Source: Aeromicrobium tamlense (GTDB lineage: Bacteria > Actinomycetota > Actinomycetes > Propionibacteriales > Nocardioidaceae). Taken from it: a stretch of DNA of 64,000 nt. The position numbers and the translations under genes are program-made. Positions 26,917 through 35,809 of the stretch are shown here, in pieces; positions within the stretch are counted from its first letter, which is position 1, and each line of letters begins with the position of its first letter. The notes under the pieces were generated by a model. The model made no database searches. It was not told where the DNA came from and was given only the letters and a program-made list of their open reading frames with translations. The stretch is taken from assembly GCF_013408555.1 (NCBI RefSeq), contig NZ_JACBZN010000001.1:1-64000 (forward strand), read 5' to 3'.

Positions 26917-27735
26917 ACTGCGGACCCGGTCGAGGATCTCGGAGGCGAGCAGGTCGGGGTGCGTGTCGGGGAGCCAGTGGCCGCTGTCGACCTCGACGAA
27001 GCGGTAGTCGCCGGTGACGTGGTCGCCGCAGCGCTCGGCGCCGTAGCGGCCGATCGCGAGGTCGGTGGCGCCCCAGACGAACGTCGTCGGCACCGTGACC
27101 GAGGGCGTCGCCGAGAGCGCGGGAGTCATGGCGCGGTACCAGTTCAGCGTCGCCGTCAGCGCGCCCGGCTCGGACAGCCTCTCGACGTAGGCGTCCTCGT
27201 CCTCGGGCGGAACATCGCCGCCGTACATCGCGCGCAGTCGTGCCCCGTCGTCCTCCAGCAGGACCGTCTCGGCCTTGCCGGGACGACGCAGCAGGCCGAT
27301 GTAGGCGCCACGCTCCTGCTGGTCGGGGTCGCCGGCCAGGGCCTCGTTGTAGGCGGCCAGGTGCGGCACCGAGACCGCGGTGAGCGTCAGCACGTGGGCG
27401 GCGTGACGCGTGGCCACGACCCACGAGACGGCCGCGCCCCAGTCGTGGCCGACGAGGTGGAACCGGTCGTGCCCGAGGGCCCCCGCGATCGCGACGACGT
27501 CGTCGGCCAGCACGTCGGCGTCGTAGTTCTCCACGCCCTCCGGGCGCGCGGTCGGGCTGTAGCCGCGCTGGTCGGGCACGATGACGCGCAGCCCCTCGTC
27601 CGCGAGGCGCTCGGCGACACCACGCCACGAGCGGCGGTCCTGCGGCCAGCCGTGCAGCAGCACGATGGGCGTGCCGTCCTCGGGTCCGAACAGGTCGACG
27701 TCGAAGGCCAGGCCCGAGGCCTCGACGGTGCTCAC
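26905..27735 (-). CDS. Alpha/beta hydrolase, epoxide hydrolase-like
   Basis: 276 residues with the alpha/beta-hydrolase oxyanion box VLLHGWPQDRRSW, nucleophile elbow VGHDWGAAVSW (Asp nucleophile, as in epoxide hydrolases and haloalkane dehalogenases) and C-terminal His in DSGHWLPD. Substrate unknown. It starts with GTG overlapping the stop of the upstream lysoplasmalogenase-like gene. The TAA and the last codons (RSFPG) lie inside the family B repeat, so the repeat has supplied the protein's C-terminus. Confidence 0.9.
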   Translation of the reverse strand: MSTVEASGLAFDVDLFGPEDGTPIVLLHGWPQDRRSWRGVAERLADEGLRVIVPDQRGYSPTARPEGVENYDADVLADDVVAIAGALGHDRFHLVGHDWGAAVSWVVATRHAAHVLTLTAVSVPHLAAYNEALAGDPDQQERGAYIGLLRRPGKAETVLLEDDGARLRAMYGGDVPPEDEDAYVERLSEPGALTATLNWYRAMTPALSATPSVTVPTTFVWGATDLAIGRYGAERCGDHVTGDYRFVEVDSGHWLPDTHPDLLASEILDRVRSFPG

Positions 27736-28439
27736 GCGGTCTCCGTCGGCAGCTTCGGCCAGCAGTCCGTGGGCCGCGTCGCATCCAGCCCCGTGGTGGC
27801 GGCCCGGCTGCGGGCCTCCTTCTGCACGATCGCGGTCGTCAGGAAGAACAGCGCCAGCGCGTAGGTCAGCATGACGACGAAGTTACCGAACGCCGACTCC
27901 TCGGGCACCCGGTCGGCGATGCGTGCCGCGATGAGGCCGTCGCTGAACAGGAAGAGCAGGGAACCGATCCCGGCCCGCAGGTCGACCGCCAGGGCCGTGG
28001 CCGCGGTGGAGGACAGCAGCAGCGCGTAGACGAGCACCGGCACCCGCAGCTCGGCGTCCAGCCCGGACCAGACCCACGCCAGCAGCGCGACCGCGGCGAC
28101 CGCGAGCGCGAGCGGGATCCACGCCCGGCGGCGCAGCACGTCGAGCGCGCCGCGGCGGACGAAGAACGTCACGAAGCACACGTGCGCCGCCGCGAAGGAC
28201 GCCATGCCGGCGAGGAAGAGGCCGTCGATCTCGAGGAACAGGTCGCCGCCGAGGCAGAGGACGAGCGCGAGCACGAGGATCCGTGGGCCCTGCTGCTCGA
28301 TCACCCACCCGATGAGCAAGGGGGCGAGGAGGCACTTGGTGATGCTCTCCCACGGCTGGGCTTCGGCGAGCACGAGCGCCAGGTGCACCACGACGGCGAG
28401 GCCGAACGCGGCGAGCCAGGGGCTGCGGAGCGAGTTCAT
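27732..28439 (-). CDS. YhhN/TMEM86 family lysoplasmalogenase-like membrane protein
   Basis: 235 residues with seven or eight predicted transmembrane segments; LCLGGDLFLEIDGLFLAGMASFAAAHVCFV matches the conserved YhhN core (two acidic membrane residues). Family members hydrolyse the vinyl-ether bond of lysoplasmalogens, but bacterial roles are poorly tested. A TACGGT box (28446-28451, minus) is 6 bases before the ATG, so the two-gene operon is probably leaderless. Confidence 0.88.
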   Translation of the reverse strand: MNSLRSPWLAAFGLAVVVHLALVLAEAQPWESITKCLLAPLLIGWVIEQQGPRILVLALVLCLGGDLFLEIDGLFLAGMASFAAAHVCFVTFFVRRGALDVLRRRAWIPLALAVAAVALLAWVWSGLDAELRVPVLVYALLLSSTAATALAVDLRAGIGSLLFLFSDGLIAARIADRVPEESAFGNFVVMLTYALALFFLTTAIVQKEARSRAATTGLDATRPTDCWPKLPTETA

Positions 28440-28445
28440 GGCCAC

Positions 28446-28451
28446 ACCGTA
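28446..28451 (-). promoter_or_regulatory. -10 box, leaderless start
   Basis: TACGGT on the minus strand, 6 bases before the ATG at 28439. The divergent gene at 28480 has CACAAT (28468-28473), also 6 bases before its ATG. Confidence 0.6.
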
Positions 28452-28479
28452 ACGCTGGCCACGCGTGCACAATGGACTC

Positions 28480-28887
28480 ATGAGCACCGGATCGATCCAG
28501 GAGTTGGACCAGGACGAGTGCCGTGAGCTGCTGAAGGTCGGTCGGTTCGCGCGGATCGCGTTCGACACCGGCGACCAGCTGGAGCTGCTGCCCGTCAACT
28601 ACGCCTACGACGACGGCATCATCCTGATCCGTACGAGCGAGACCTCAGGACTGTCCACGATCGTCGACCGCCGGTTCGTCCTCGAGGCGGACCACCACGA
28701 CGACACCTACCAGACCGGCTGGAGCGTCGTCGTGCGCGGAACGGCCACGCGGGCCACGAAGGAGCAGCTCGAGGAGTTCGGCACCCGGCTGCCGAACTCG
28801 TGGGTCGCCGCCGAGGGCGCGGCCGTCCACATCGCGATCACGATCGACGACGTCCGCGGCCGCCGCGTGCGCCAGTTCCCGGGCTGA
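28480..28887 (+). CDS. Pyridoxamine 5'-phosphate oxidase-like flavin-binding protein
   Basis: 135-residue split-barrel protein of the PNPOx-like family: LKVGRFARIAF, ELLPVNYAYDDGIILIRT, and a C-terminal barrel strand ending RVRQFPG. These small proteins bind FMN or F420 and are reductases or oxidases of unknown substrate; it is not a canonical PdxH. ATG 28480 is preferred; a GTG at 28465 is in frame. It ends one base before the convergent DUF1501 gene. Confidence 0.88.
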   Translation: MSTGSIQELDQDECRELLKVGRFARIAFDTGDQLELLPVNYAYDDGIILIRTSETSGLSTIVDRRFVLEADHHDDTYQTGWSVVVRGTATRATKEQLEEFGTRLPNSWVAAEGAAVHIAITIDDVRGRRVRQFPG

Positions 28888-28888
28888 C

Positions 28889-30145
28889 TCAGTACGGCGA
28901 CATGAACCCGAGGGTCGTGCGCGTGAGGCCCGGGAAGACCGTGCCGACGCCCACCTCGGGGAAGCGCGCGGCGAGGATCTCGGCCAGCACGCTGCGGTAG
29001 TCGGTGGTGACGGCGAGATCGCCGTCGACCCGTCGGTCCGTGGCGAGCGTCGGCCAGTTCGCGTAGTAGCCGCCCCGCACTCCGGCGCCGAACGCGAATA
29101 CGGCGTTGCCGTAGCCGTGGTCGAGACCCGCCGCGCCGTTCTGGCCGAGCCGGCGCCCGAACTCGCTGAGCGTCACGATCGTCACGCGCGACGCGTCGGG
29201 GCCGAGGTCGGTGAGGAACGCCGCGATCGACTTCGACATCTGCTCGACCTGCCGGCTGATCCGCCAGGAGATGTCGACGTGGTGGTCCCAGCCGCCGAAG
29301 TCCACCGCGATCGCGCGCACGCCGACGCCCGCGCGGATGAGCGCGGCCGAGCTGGCCAGGGCGCGCCCGAGCTCGTGGTGCTCGGGGTAGACGGCGCCGT
29401 GCTGCGGGCCCTTCTTCTCCTCGGCGGCGATCGTGCCGGTGCGCCGGTCGAGGGCGAGGGCCTCCTGGCCGGCCTTGCCGATGACGGTGCCCGCGTCGCG
29501 GTACATCGTCGACAGGACCGAGCGAACCCGCGGACCGAGGCTGGCGTGGTCGGCCCACGGCGCCGAGAGCGAGGTGAAGTCCGAGGTCGCGAACGACGGC
29601 TCGGGCCCGATGAGCGAGGTCGGCATGACGGTGGAGCCCACCTGGATGCCGTCGAAGACGTCGTTCGAGGTGAAGCAGCCGATGACGCGGTTGAGCCAGC
29701 CGATGCGCTCCGACGACCCGGGGTCGGCGTCCTCGACCAGCTCCATCGCCTCGAAGTGCGAGCGGTTCGGGGTCGGCAGGCCCACGGCGTGGATCGCGGC
29801 CATTCGTCCGCTGTCCCACAGCGACTCGAGCGGCTTGAAGGACGGGTGCAGGCCGAAGGTGTGGTCGGGCCGGAGCAGGTCGCCCTTCTTCACCGCGATG
29901 TTCGGCCGCGCGGCGTAGTAGGCCGACTCGGCGTGCGGCACCATCATCGACATCCCGTCGGCCCCGCCGCGCAGCGAGAGGACGACGAGGATGTTGCCGT
30001 TCGTGGCGCCGTAGGCGGTGGACGTCAGGACGTCGCCGAACATCTTCGTGGAGACGCCCGCCATGCCGATCAGGCCGGCCGACCTCAACAGGTTGCGGCG
30101 GGTCACGCCGTAGTCGGCGCAGGACGCGTCGTGTCCGTCGGTCAT
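28889..30145 (-). CDS. DUF1501 domain-containing protein with Tat signal
   Basis: 418 residues. The N-terminus holds a twin-arginine signal (T-R16-R17-N-L-L followed by a hydrophobic stretch), so the folded protein is exported. The body matches DUF1501, an alkaline-phosphatase-superfamily-like fold with GGADGMSMMVP, DFGGWDHH and TLSEFGRR. Function unknown. It is the last gene of a three-gene operon and overlaps the DUF1800 gene by 4 bases; this pairing is widely conserved. Confidence 0.92.
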   Translation of the reverse strand: MTDGHDASCADYGVTRRNLLRSAGLIGMAGVSTKMFGDVLTSTAYGATNGNILVVLSLRGGADGMSMMVPHAESAYYAARPNIAVKKGDLLRPDHTFGLHPSFKPLESLWDSGRMAAIHAVGLPTPNRSHFEAMELVEDADPGSSERIGWLNRVIGCFTSNDVFDGIQVGSTVMPTSLIGPEPSFATSDFTSLSAPWADHASLGPRVRSVLSTMYRDAGTVIGKAGQEALALDRRTGTIAAEEKKGPQHGAVYPEHHELGRALASSAALIRAGVGVRAIAVDFGGWDHHVDISWRISRQVEQMSKSIAAFLTDLGPDASRVTIVTLSEFGRRLGQNGAAGLDHGYGNAVFAFGAGVRGGYYANWPTLATDRRVDGDLAVTTDYRSVLAEILAARFPEVGVGTVFPGLTRTTLGFMSPY

Positions 30146-31602
30146 CGCAGCATCGCCTCCGGCGCGTTGAGGATCGCCGTCCGGATCAGCGTCAGCATCC
30201 AGGCGAGGTAGTCGGTCTCGCGCTCCCAGGACTTCGAGAAGACGTGGGTCGCGGGCTTGTCGATCAGCGTGGCGGCCCCGGCGACGGTCTCGGCGGTGGC
30301 CCGCCGGCCGGTCATCATCACCGACTGGTGGTGCACGAGGTCCTCCAGCGGCAGCGGCCACACGGGCGGGATCAGGTCGCGCACGAGCGGACGGGTCGCC
30401 TGCTTGAGCGTGCCGTTCGTGCTGGCCATCCACGTGTGAACCGTCCACGTCCGCAGCATGCGCGCGGGGGAGAGGTAGGTGTCGGACTGCTCGGGGAACC
30501 CGTCGGGACGCGGCCACGAGAACAGGGCCTGACCGGTCCAGCTGCACTGCCAGCTGAACGAGTCGACATGGCTGCCCGAGCCCGCGCCGGTGGGCACGAT
30601 GTCGCACGCGCGCTGGGTGGCCAGCACGTCCTCCACGGGCGTGCGCGCCTTGCGGAAGGCCGAGGCGCGGAACGCGTCGTGCCGCACGAGAGTGCGCAGG
30701 CACGCCTTGATGTCCGAGCCCGACTCGAGGTACGTGGCGCGGACCGAGTCGACCGCGCTCTGCGGCGGGTCGTCGCTGATGAACCGCACGCACAGCCGGC
30801 GCGCGATGCGCGTCGCCGTCTCGGGCCGCATCGCGAGCCACTCGAGGTAGGCGTCCAGCTGGGGCCGCCCGTCCGCCGCCGCGTTCTCGAACCGCTGGCC
30901 CAGCACCGACACGGCTCCGACGTGGTGGCGGGCCGGGTCGTAGCCGGCGGCGTAGTCCTTGCCGACCGCGACGGTGAAGCCGGTGAGCAGACGGGCCGAG
31001 TCCTTCACGTCGTCCTCGGTGTACCCGGCCGTGCGCCCGACGGTGTAGAGCTCGAGCAGCTCGCGCCCGAGGTTCTCGTTGATCTGCGCCCTGGTGTTGC
31101 GGTGGTTGGACAGGTAGCCCGACATCGACGGGTGGGTCACGGCGGCCCGCAGCAGCGCCTTGTAGGTGCCCAGGGCATGCGGCCGGATCGCGTGCGTGTC
31201 GTAGTGCATCCGCCAGGGGAAGCTCGAGTCCTCGCCGGCCGGGATGTGCAGCAGGTTGGACCAGAAGTCCACCATCACCTCGTGCACCTGCCACGTCGAC
31301 ACCACGCGACGGCACAGCGAGTACCGGACGAGGTCGTTGCCGTACTGCCAGCCGCCGTAGGCGCCGCTGCGCGCGTTCTCCCACGCCGTGGCGGGGGAGT
31401 CGCGCAGGTGCGGGAACCACGCCAGCGTCGCGTCCGCCGCCGCGTCCTTGCCGGGTGACAGCTGCGCCTCGAACCACGCGTCCACCGATCCGAGCCGCAG
31501 GACGTCGGCCTCGAGACGGCCGTTGTGGCCGTACGTGAACCGGCGGACGAGGTGCTGCGCGTACTCGGGCAGGCGCGGCTGCGTGCCGGGGAGGGCGACC
31601 AT
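30142..31602 (-). CDS. DUF1800 domain-containing protein
   Basis: 486 residues matching DUF1800 along its length (HLVRRFTYG, WFEAQLSPG, MVDFWSNLLHI, NENLGRELLELYTVG). The family is nearly always next to DUF1501; neither has an assigned biochemical role. No signal peptide is visible here, whereas its partner carries a Tat signal, so the two may be exported together as a complex. Start shares one base with the stop of the upstream gene. Confidence 0.92.
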   Translation of the reverse strand: MVALPGTQPRLPEYAQHLVRRFTYGHNGRLEADVLRLGSVDAWFEAQLSPGKDAAADATLAWFPHLRDSPATAWENARSGAYGGWQYGNDLVRYSLCRRVVSTWQVHEVMVDFWSNLLHIPAGEDSSFPWRMHYDTHAIRPHALGTYKALLRAAVTHPSMSGYLSNHRNTRAQINENLGRELLELYTVGRTAGYTEDDVKDSARLLTGFTVAVGKDYAAGYDPARHHVGAVSVLGQRFENAAADGRPQLDAYLEWLAMRPETATRIARRLCVRFISDDPPQSAVDSVRATYLESGSDIKACLRTLVRHDAFRASAFRKARTPVEDVLATQRACDIVPTGAGSGSHVDSFSWQCSWTGQALFSWPRPDGFPEQSDTYLSPARMLRTWTVHTWMASTNGTLKQATRPLVRDLIPPVWPLPLEDLVHHQSVMMTGRRATAETVAGAATLIDKPATHVFSKSWERETDYLAWMLTLIRTAILNAPEAMLR

Positions 31603-32546
31603 CAGCAGACCCCCGACGACTTCGTGGCGGCGGTGTCCGACGAGACGAGGACGGTGAGCCAGCGGGTCCCGCCGGCCGTGGTCGAGGCGATCCCGTACTC
31701 GAAGCCGCTCGCGTCGTGGCAGGCCGACAGCAGGCGGCCGGTCTCGCCGTAGGGAGAGGACAGCCAGGCGTCGACCGTCGTGCGGATCGCGTCGGCGGCA
31801 CTCGCTCCGCCGACGGCGCGGGTGACGGCCGAGACGGTACGTCCGGGACAGTCCTTCGCGGGCAGGCTGCGGCCGGCGGCGCGATGCTCCGCGGAGCCCG
31901 GATCGGCGGCGCGGCCCAGGCTCGCCATCCAGGCCGCATGACGTCGCGCGTACGTCGTGAGGCAGGCCTCCGCGCCGCGATCGGTGGCGGCCGTGACGGC
32001 GGGACGCGCGTAGGTGCCGCGGGCCTCGCGCACGGCGGCGAGGAGCGTCTTCTCCTCGGCCGTCAGGGTGGCGGGCCGCGACGGCACGGTGCGCTGCACG
32101 GCGCGCACGGCGACCTTGACCTGGCCCGAGCGGGCGAGCCGGTGCGTGTGCGCGGAGCCTCCGCTCCTGTGCCTCACGCGCGGCGCGATCGCGCGGTACG
32201 TGAACGTGCCGGTCCCGGGCTTCAGGCGAATGGAGGCGCTCCCGCGCACCGTGCGCTTCGCGATCGTGCGCCAGGCCTTGCGGGTCGAGTCGTAGCGCTG
32301 CAGGTGCACCGGCCGCGGGTGCTTCGTGGAGGTCTTCAGGCGGAACGTCACGACCTGTCCGCGCTCGAGGCTGCGGGGCGTGGCGCCGAGCCTCAGCGCG
32401 GGCTTCTTCGCGGCCGGCTGCAGCGTCGTCCCGGACTGACGTTCGACCGCCGTGCGCTCCTGCGCCACCACGAGCGCGCCCCCGGCGAGGGCGGTCACGG
32501 TGACCGCGACGGCAGCCGCGGCTCCGATGTGACGAAAGTGACGCAT
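31602..32546 (-). CDS. Exported protein with possible CAP/SCP-like domain
   Basis: 314 residues. An N-terminal signal sequence (about residues 8-28) is followed by a beta-rich region (60-150) resembling bacterial surface beta-domains and then a helical C-terminal domain with REARGTYARPAV, LTTYARRHAAWMASLG and YGIASTTAGGTRWLTVLV, weakly like CAP/SCP proteins. The three C-terminal cysteines could form disulfides. First gene of the operon with DUF1800 and DUF1501, so it may be a secreted partner of that system. Family assignment is tentative. Confidence 0.75.
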   Translation of the reverse strand: MRHFRHIGAAAAVAVTVTALAGGALVVAQERTAVERQSGTTLQPAAKKPALRLGATPRSLERGQVVTFRLKTSTKHPRPVHLQRYDSTRKAWRTIAKRTVRGSASIRLKPGTGTFTYRAIAPRVRHRSGGSAHTHRLARSGQVKVAVRAVQRTVPSRPATLTAEEKTLLAAVREARGTYARPAVTAATDRGAEACLTTYARRHAAWMASLGRAADPGSAEHRAAGRSLPAKDCPGRTVSAVTRAVGGASAADAIRTTVDAWLSSPYGETGRLLSACHDASGFEYGIASTTAGGTRWLTVLVSSDTAATKSSGVC

Positions 32547-32600
32547 GGGGAGAATGATGACTGACCGCAGGCCGAAAGAACAGTCCGTTGTGGAACGAGA

Positions 32601-32628
32601 ACGGCCCGCCCCTGCTGGGGCGGGCCGT
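32601..32628 (-). terminator. Terminator of the coiled-coil gene cluster
   Basis: Perfect 12-bp GC-rich stem (32601-32612 with 32617-32628) and a TGCT loop, 17 bases after the stop of the 32646-33464 gene on the minus strand. No strong T-run. Confidence 0.8.
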
Positions 32629-32645
32629 GACGTGCTCGGTGCGGG

Positions 32646-33464
32646 TCAGCCGCGCTCGGAGGAGGTCTCGAAGAGCGAGCCCTGCTCCTCCTGCGGGGCC
32701 TCGCCCGTGAGGTTCGCCAGCGCGCGGCGGACGTTCGTCAGCTGCGCGTTGATGCTCTCGCGGCGGCGCTCGATCTCGGCGACCTCGCGCTCGGACTCGA
32801 GGCGGACGCGCTCGGCCTCCGCCTTGGCGTCCTCGACGATCGCGGCAGCCTTGCGGTGCGCCTCGTCGGCACGCTCGCGGTCGAGGCGGGCCGCCTCGGC
32901 CTGCTCGGCGTCGGCCTTCGCGCGACGGGCCGCGAGGTCCTGCTCGAACTCCGCGACCGACCGCTGGTGCTCGGCGGTGATGCGGTCGAGCTCGGCCTGG
33001 GCCGCCTCGGTGACCTGGGCGGCCTCGTCGAGCGCCTGCTTGCGCACGCGGTCGGCCTCGAGTTCGGCCTCGCGACGGGTGGCCTCGGCGTACTCGTCGG
33101 CCTCGCGCCGCGTGGCGCCGGCGTACTCGTCGGCCTCGCGACGGGTGCTGACGTCGTAGGCGTCGGCCTCCTTGCGCAGCTTGCGGACCGCGTCGTTCGC
33201 GTCGGTGCGCTGGGTCTCGACCTCCTTGGCGGTGGCCTTGCGCAGCGCGGCGGCCTCCTCCTCGGCGAGGCTGAGGATCTGGCCCACGCGGTCGCCGAGG
33301 TGCCGGAAGTTCGGCTCGGTGACCGCGGCCAGCCGGTCCTCGCCCTCGGCGATCTGCTCGCGAAGGGCCTTCGCGTGCTCCTTGAGCGTGGCGATGTGCG
33401 CGTCGACCTCGCTGGGGTCGTAGCCGCGCATGACGGTGCGGAAGGACGAGTTCGGGCTGCTCAT
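32646..33464 (-). CDS. DivIVA-like coiled-coil protein with hendecad repeats
   Basis: 272 residues. Residues 8-30 resemble the DivIVA N-terminal motif (FRTVMRGYDPSEVDAHI); the rest is almost continuous charged coiled coil. Residues 96-139 are four 11-residue units, two of them near-identical (TRREADEYAGA, TRREADEYAEA), encoded by 33-nt repeats at 33048-33179. Eleven-residue periodicity suggests a locally straight or right-handed coil. Streptomyces Scy and 'cellulose-binding' polarity proteins are the nearest known analogues, so a role in cell pole or wall organisation is likely but inferred. Confidence 0.85.
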   Translation of the reverse strand: MSSPNSSFRTVMRGYDPSEVDAHIATLKEHAKALREQIAEGEDRLAAVTEPNFRHLGDRVGQILSLAEEEAAALRKATAKEVETQRTDANDAVRKLRKEADAYDVSTRREADEYAGATRREADEYAEATRREAELEADRVRKQALDEAAQVTEAAQAELDRITAEHQRSVAEFEQDLAARRAKADAEQAEAARLDRERADEAHRKAAAIVEDAKAEAERVRLESEREVAEIERRRESINAQLTNVRRALANLTGEAPQEEQGSLFETSSERG

Positions 33465-33533
33465 GGTGGGTCCAGTGTCTCAGAGGGGACAAGCACCTCG
33501 TAGGCCCTCAACAGACGGGTCTGGTGTCTCGCG

Positions 33534-34391
33534 TCACGCGGTGGTGTCGTCCCGAGGCGTGGCCGGCGACCCGGTGAGGGTGCTCAGCATCTGGCGCAGG
33601 TTCGCCAGCTGGTCGTTGATGCTGTCGCGTCGTTGCATCGCGGCGGCAACTTCTCGTTCGGACTCGGCCCGGATGCGGTCGGCCGTGGACTTGGCGTCGT
33701 GGACCAGGCCGTTCGCGCGGGCCTGGGCCTCCTCGAGGATGCGGCGGGCGTCGCGCTCGGCGTCGGCACGCTCGGCCTCGGCGGCCGCGTGCTGCTCCTG
33801 CAGGCGGCGCTCCAGCTCGTCGAGGCGCGAGCGGTGCTCGGCCTCGGACTCGGCGAACTGCTGCTCGGCGGCCTCGCGGCGCGAGGCCATCGCGACCTCG
33901 AAGTCGGCGTTGGCGGCGGCGGCCTTCGCGCGCTGGCGCTCGACCAGCGTCTCGGCCTCGTGCCGCCGGGTGGCCACCTCGCGCTCGGCGCTCTCGAGCA
34001 GGTCGGCGGCGGTGGTGCGGGCGTCCTCGACCGTGCGGGTCGCCTCGGCCTCGGCGTCGCCGCGCGTGGTGTCGGCGTGGACCTGCGCGTGCTCGCGCAG
34101 ACGCGCGATCTCCTCGTCGGCGGCGCGGCGCGCCTCGGCGACCTCGGTGGCGGCGGACTCGCGCAGCGCCGCGGCCTCCTCGCGGGCCAGGGCCAGGATC
34201 TGCACGACGCGCTCGCCGAGGTGCTCGAAGGAGGCGGGCTCGGCCGGCCGCGGCTCCTCGTCGACCGGCGGGGCCTCGGGAACGGCGCGGAGGCGCTCGA
34301 TCTCGTCCTCGAGCTCGGTGACGCGGGACTGGACCTGGACGGGGTCGAACCCGCGCAGGACGATGCGGAAGTCGGCGGTGGACTCGGTCAT
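33534..34391 (-). CDS. DivIVA-like coiled-coil protein (second of three)
   Basis: 285 residues with the same plan as its downstream neighbour: N-terminal FRIVLRGFDPVQVQSRV, a Pro-rich break near residues 38-50, then FEHLGERVVQILALAREEAAALR and a long Ala/Glu/Arg coiled coil ending in QRRDSINDQLANLRQ. The two share HLGxRVxQIL and the RRxSINxQL block, so they are paralogues and could hetero-oligomerise. It overlaps the third gene by 4 bases. Confidence 0.85.
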   Translation of the reverse strand: MTESTADFRIVLRGFDPVQVQSRVTELEDEIERLRAVPEAPPVDEEPRPAEPASFEHLGERVVQILALAREEAAALRESAATEVAEARRAADEEIARLREHAQVHADTTRGDAEAEATRTVEDARTTAADLLESAEREVATRRHEAETLVERQRAKAAAANADFEVAMASRREAAEQQFAESEAEHRSRLDELERRLQEQHAAAEAERADAERDARRILEEAQARANGLVHDAKSTADRIRAESEREVAAAMQRRDSINDQLANLRQMLSTLTGSPATPRDDTTA

Positions 34392-35809
34392 GCGGGTGGC
34401 TGCTCCTCGTTGCCGGAGTGGTCGGTGTCATGGCCCGAGAGCACCGTGATGACGTCGGAGAGTCGTGCGAGCTCGTCGGCGGCGCGATCGCGCGCGGCCA
34501 GCAGGTCGTCGGCCTCGCCGCGAGCCTGCTCGAGCAGGGTACGGGCCTCGTGGCGGGCCTGCGCCACGCGCTCGTGGGCCTCGGCGAGCAGGGCCGTGGC
34601 CTCGTCGCGGCGGGCCTTGCTCTCGCGCAGCGCGTCGCGCTGGGTGGTGAGCACCTCGTCGCTCACGCGCGAGCGCAGCAGGCGGGCGGCGGACTCGGCC
34701 TCGGCGAGGCGGCGCGACGCGCGCTCCTCGGTGGCCTCGGCCAGGGCCTCGGCCTGCGAGCGCAGGCGGGTGGCCTCGCGGCCGGCCTCGACGAGGATGC
34801 GCTCGGCGCGCACCTGGGCGTCGGAGAGGACGTCGTCGGCGGCCGACGCGAGGTCGGCGGCGGCCTCCTCGGCCTGCGCGATGTCGTCGGCCAGGCGGGC
34901 CCGGACGCGTGCCGCGATCCCGCCGGCCACGATGCGGGTGCGACGCAGCACCGACGCGGCGTCGCGGTGGCCCTGCTGGCGCATCCGCTCGGACTCGAGG
35001 CGTCCGTTGCCCAGCAGCAGGTCGATCGTGGCGCGGGTCTCGTCGAGCTCGGCGCGGGCGGCGGCGATCGTGCGCTCGGACTCGGCGCGCGCGTGCTCGA
35101 CGCGGCTGTCGGCGTCCTGACGCGCGTGGGACAGCAGGCGCTCGGCCTCGACCTTGGCGCGATCGGCCTCGTCGATGGCGGACTCGACCACCATCTCGGC
35201 GTTGCGGGTGGCGGCCTGCGAGATCTCGAGGGTGTGCTGGTCGGCCTCGGCGACGATGCGCTCGACGTACTCCTCGGCCTCGGTGGTGCGGCGCTCGCTG
35301 TCGGCCTCGGCGGTGGCCAGGAGCGCGGCGGCGCGGGCCTCGGCGTCGCGGACCAGCCGGTCGGCCTTCTCGTGCGCCTCGGACAGCAGGCGTCCGGCCT
35401 CGCCGGCGGCCTCGGTGAGCAGGGCCTCGGTCCGCTCGTGGGCGTCGGCGAAGGTCGCCTCGGCGTCGCGCTCGGCGACCTCGCGGCGCTGCTCGGCGTC
35501 GCGGACCAGCACGGTGGCCTGCTCGCTGGCGTCGGCGACGATCGTGGCGGCGTCCTCGGACGCCCGGGCGAGCTGCTCGGTGACGTTGACGAGGTGGGCG
35601 TCGGCGGTGTCGCGCACCTGGCGCGCGTCGTCGTAGAGGAGCCGGGCCTCGGCCTCGAGCCGGCGCGCCTCGGTGGTGATCCGCTCGGCCTCGGCGGCGG
35701 CGGACGCCTCGAGCTCGGCGGCCACCTCCTGGGCATGGCGCAACAGGTCGGCGACACCGCGGGCGTGGGCGGTGGCCGACCCGGATCCCTGCGTGTGATC
35801 AGCCGACAT
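34388..35809 (-). CDS. Long Scy-like coiled-coil protein
   Basis: 473 residues, almost wholly Ala/Glu/Arg-rich coiled coil from residue 20 to 455, with no N-terminal DivIVA motif and no membrane span. Composition is typical of actinobacterial filament-forming proteins of the Scy/FilP type. It is the first gene of the cluster, coupled to 33534-34391 by overlap. Start at 35809 has only a weak ribosome-binding site. Two direct GGTGAGAC repeats (35851 and 35873) lie in its upstream region. Confidence 0.82.
   Translation of the reverse strand: MSADHTQGSGSATAHARGVADLLRHAQEVAAELEASAAAEAERITTEARRLEAEARLLYDDARQVRDTADAHLVNVTEQLARASEDAATIVADASEQATVLVRDAEQRREVAERDAEATFADAHERTEALLTEAAGEAGRLLSEAHEKADRLVRDAEARAAALLATAEADSERRTTEAEEYVERIVAEADQHTLEISQAATRNAEMVVESAIDEADRAKVEAERLLSHARQDADSRVEHARAESERTIAAARAELDETRATIDLLLGNGRLESERMRQQGHRDAASVLRRTRIVAGGIAARVRARLADDIAQAEEAAADLASAADDVLSDAQVRAERILVEAGREATRLRSQAEALAEATEERASRRLAEAESAARLLRSRVSDEVLTTQRDALRESKARRDEATALLAEAHERVAQARHEARTLLEQARGEADDLLAARDRAADELARLSDVITVLSGHDTDHSGNEEQPPA

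Noticed and set aside
33048-33179. 33-nt repeats as a CRISPR-like array
   Set aside because: Units are contiguous, in frame and encode coiled-coil hendecads; no spacers or cas genes.
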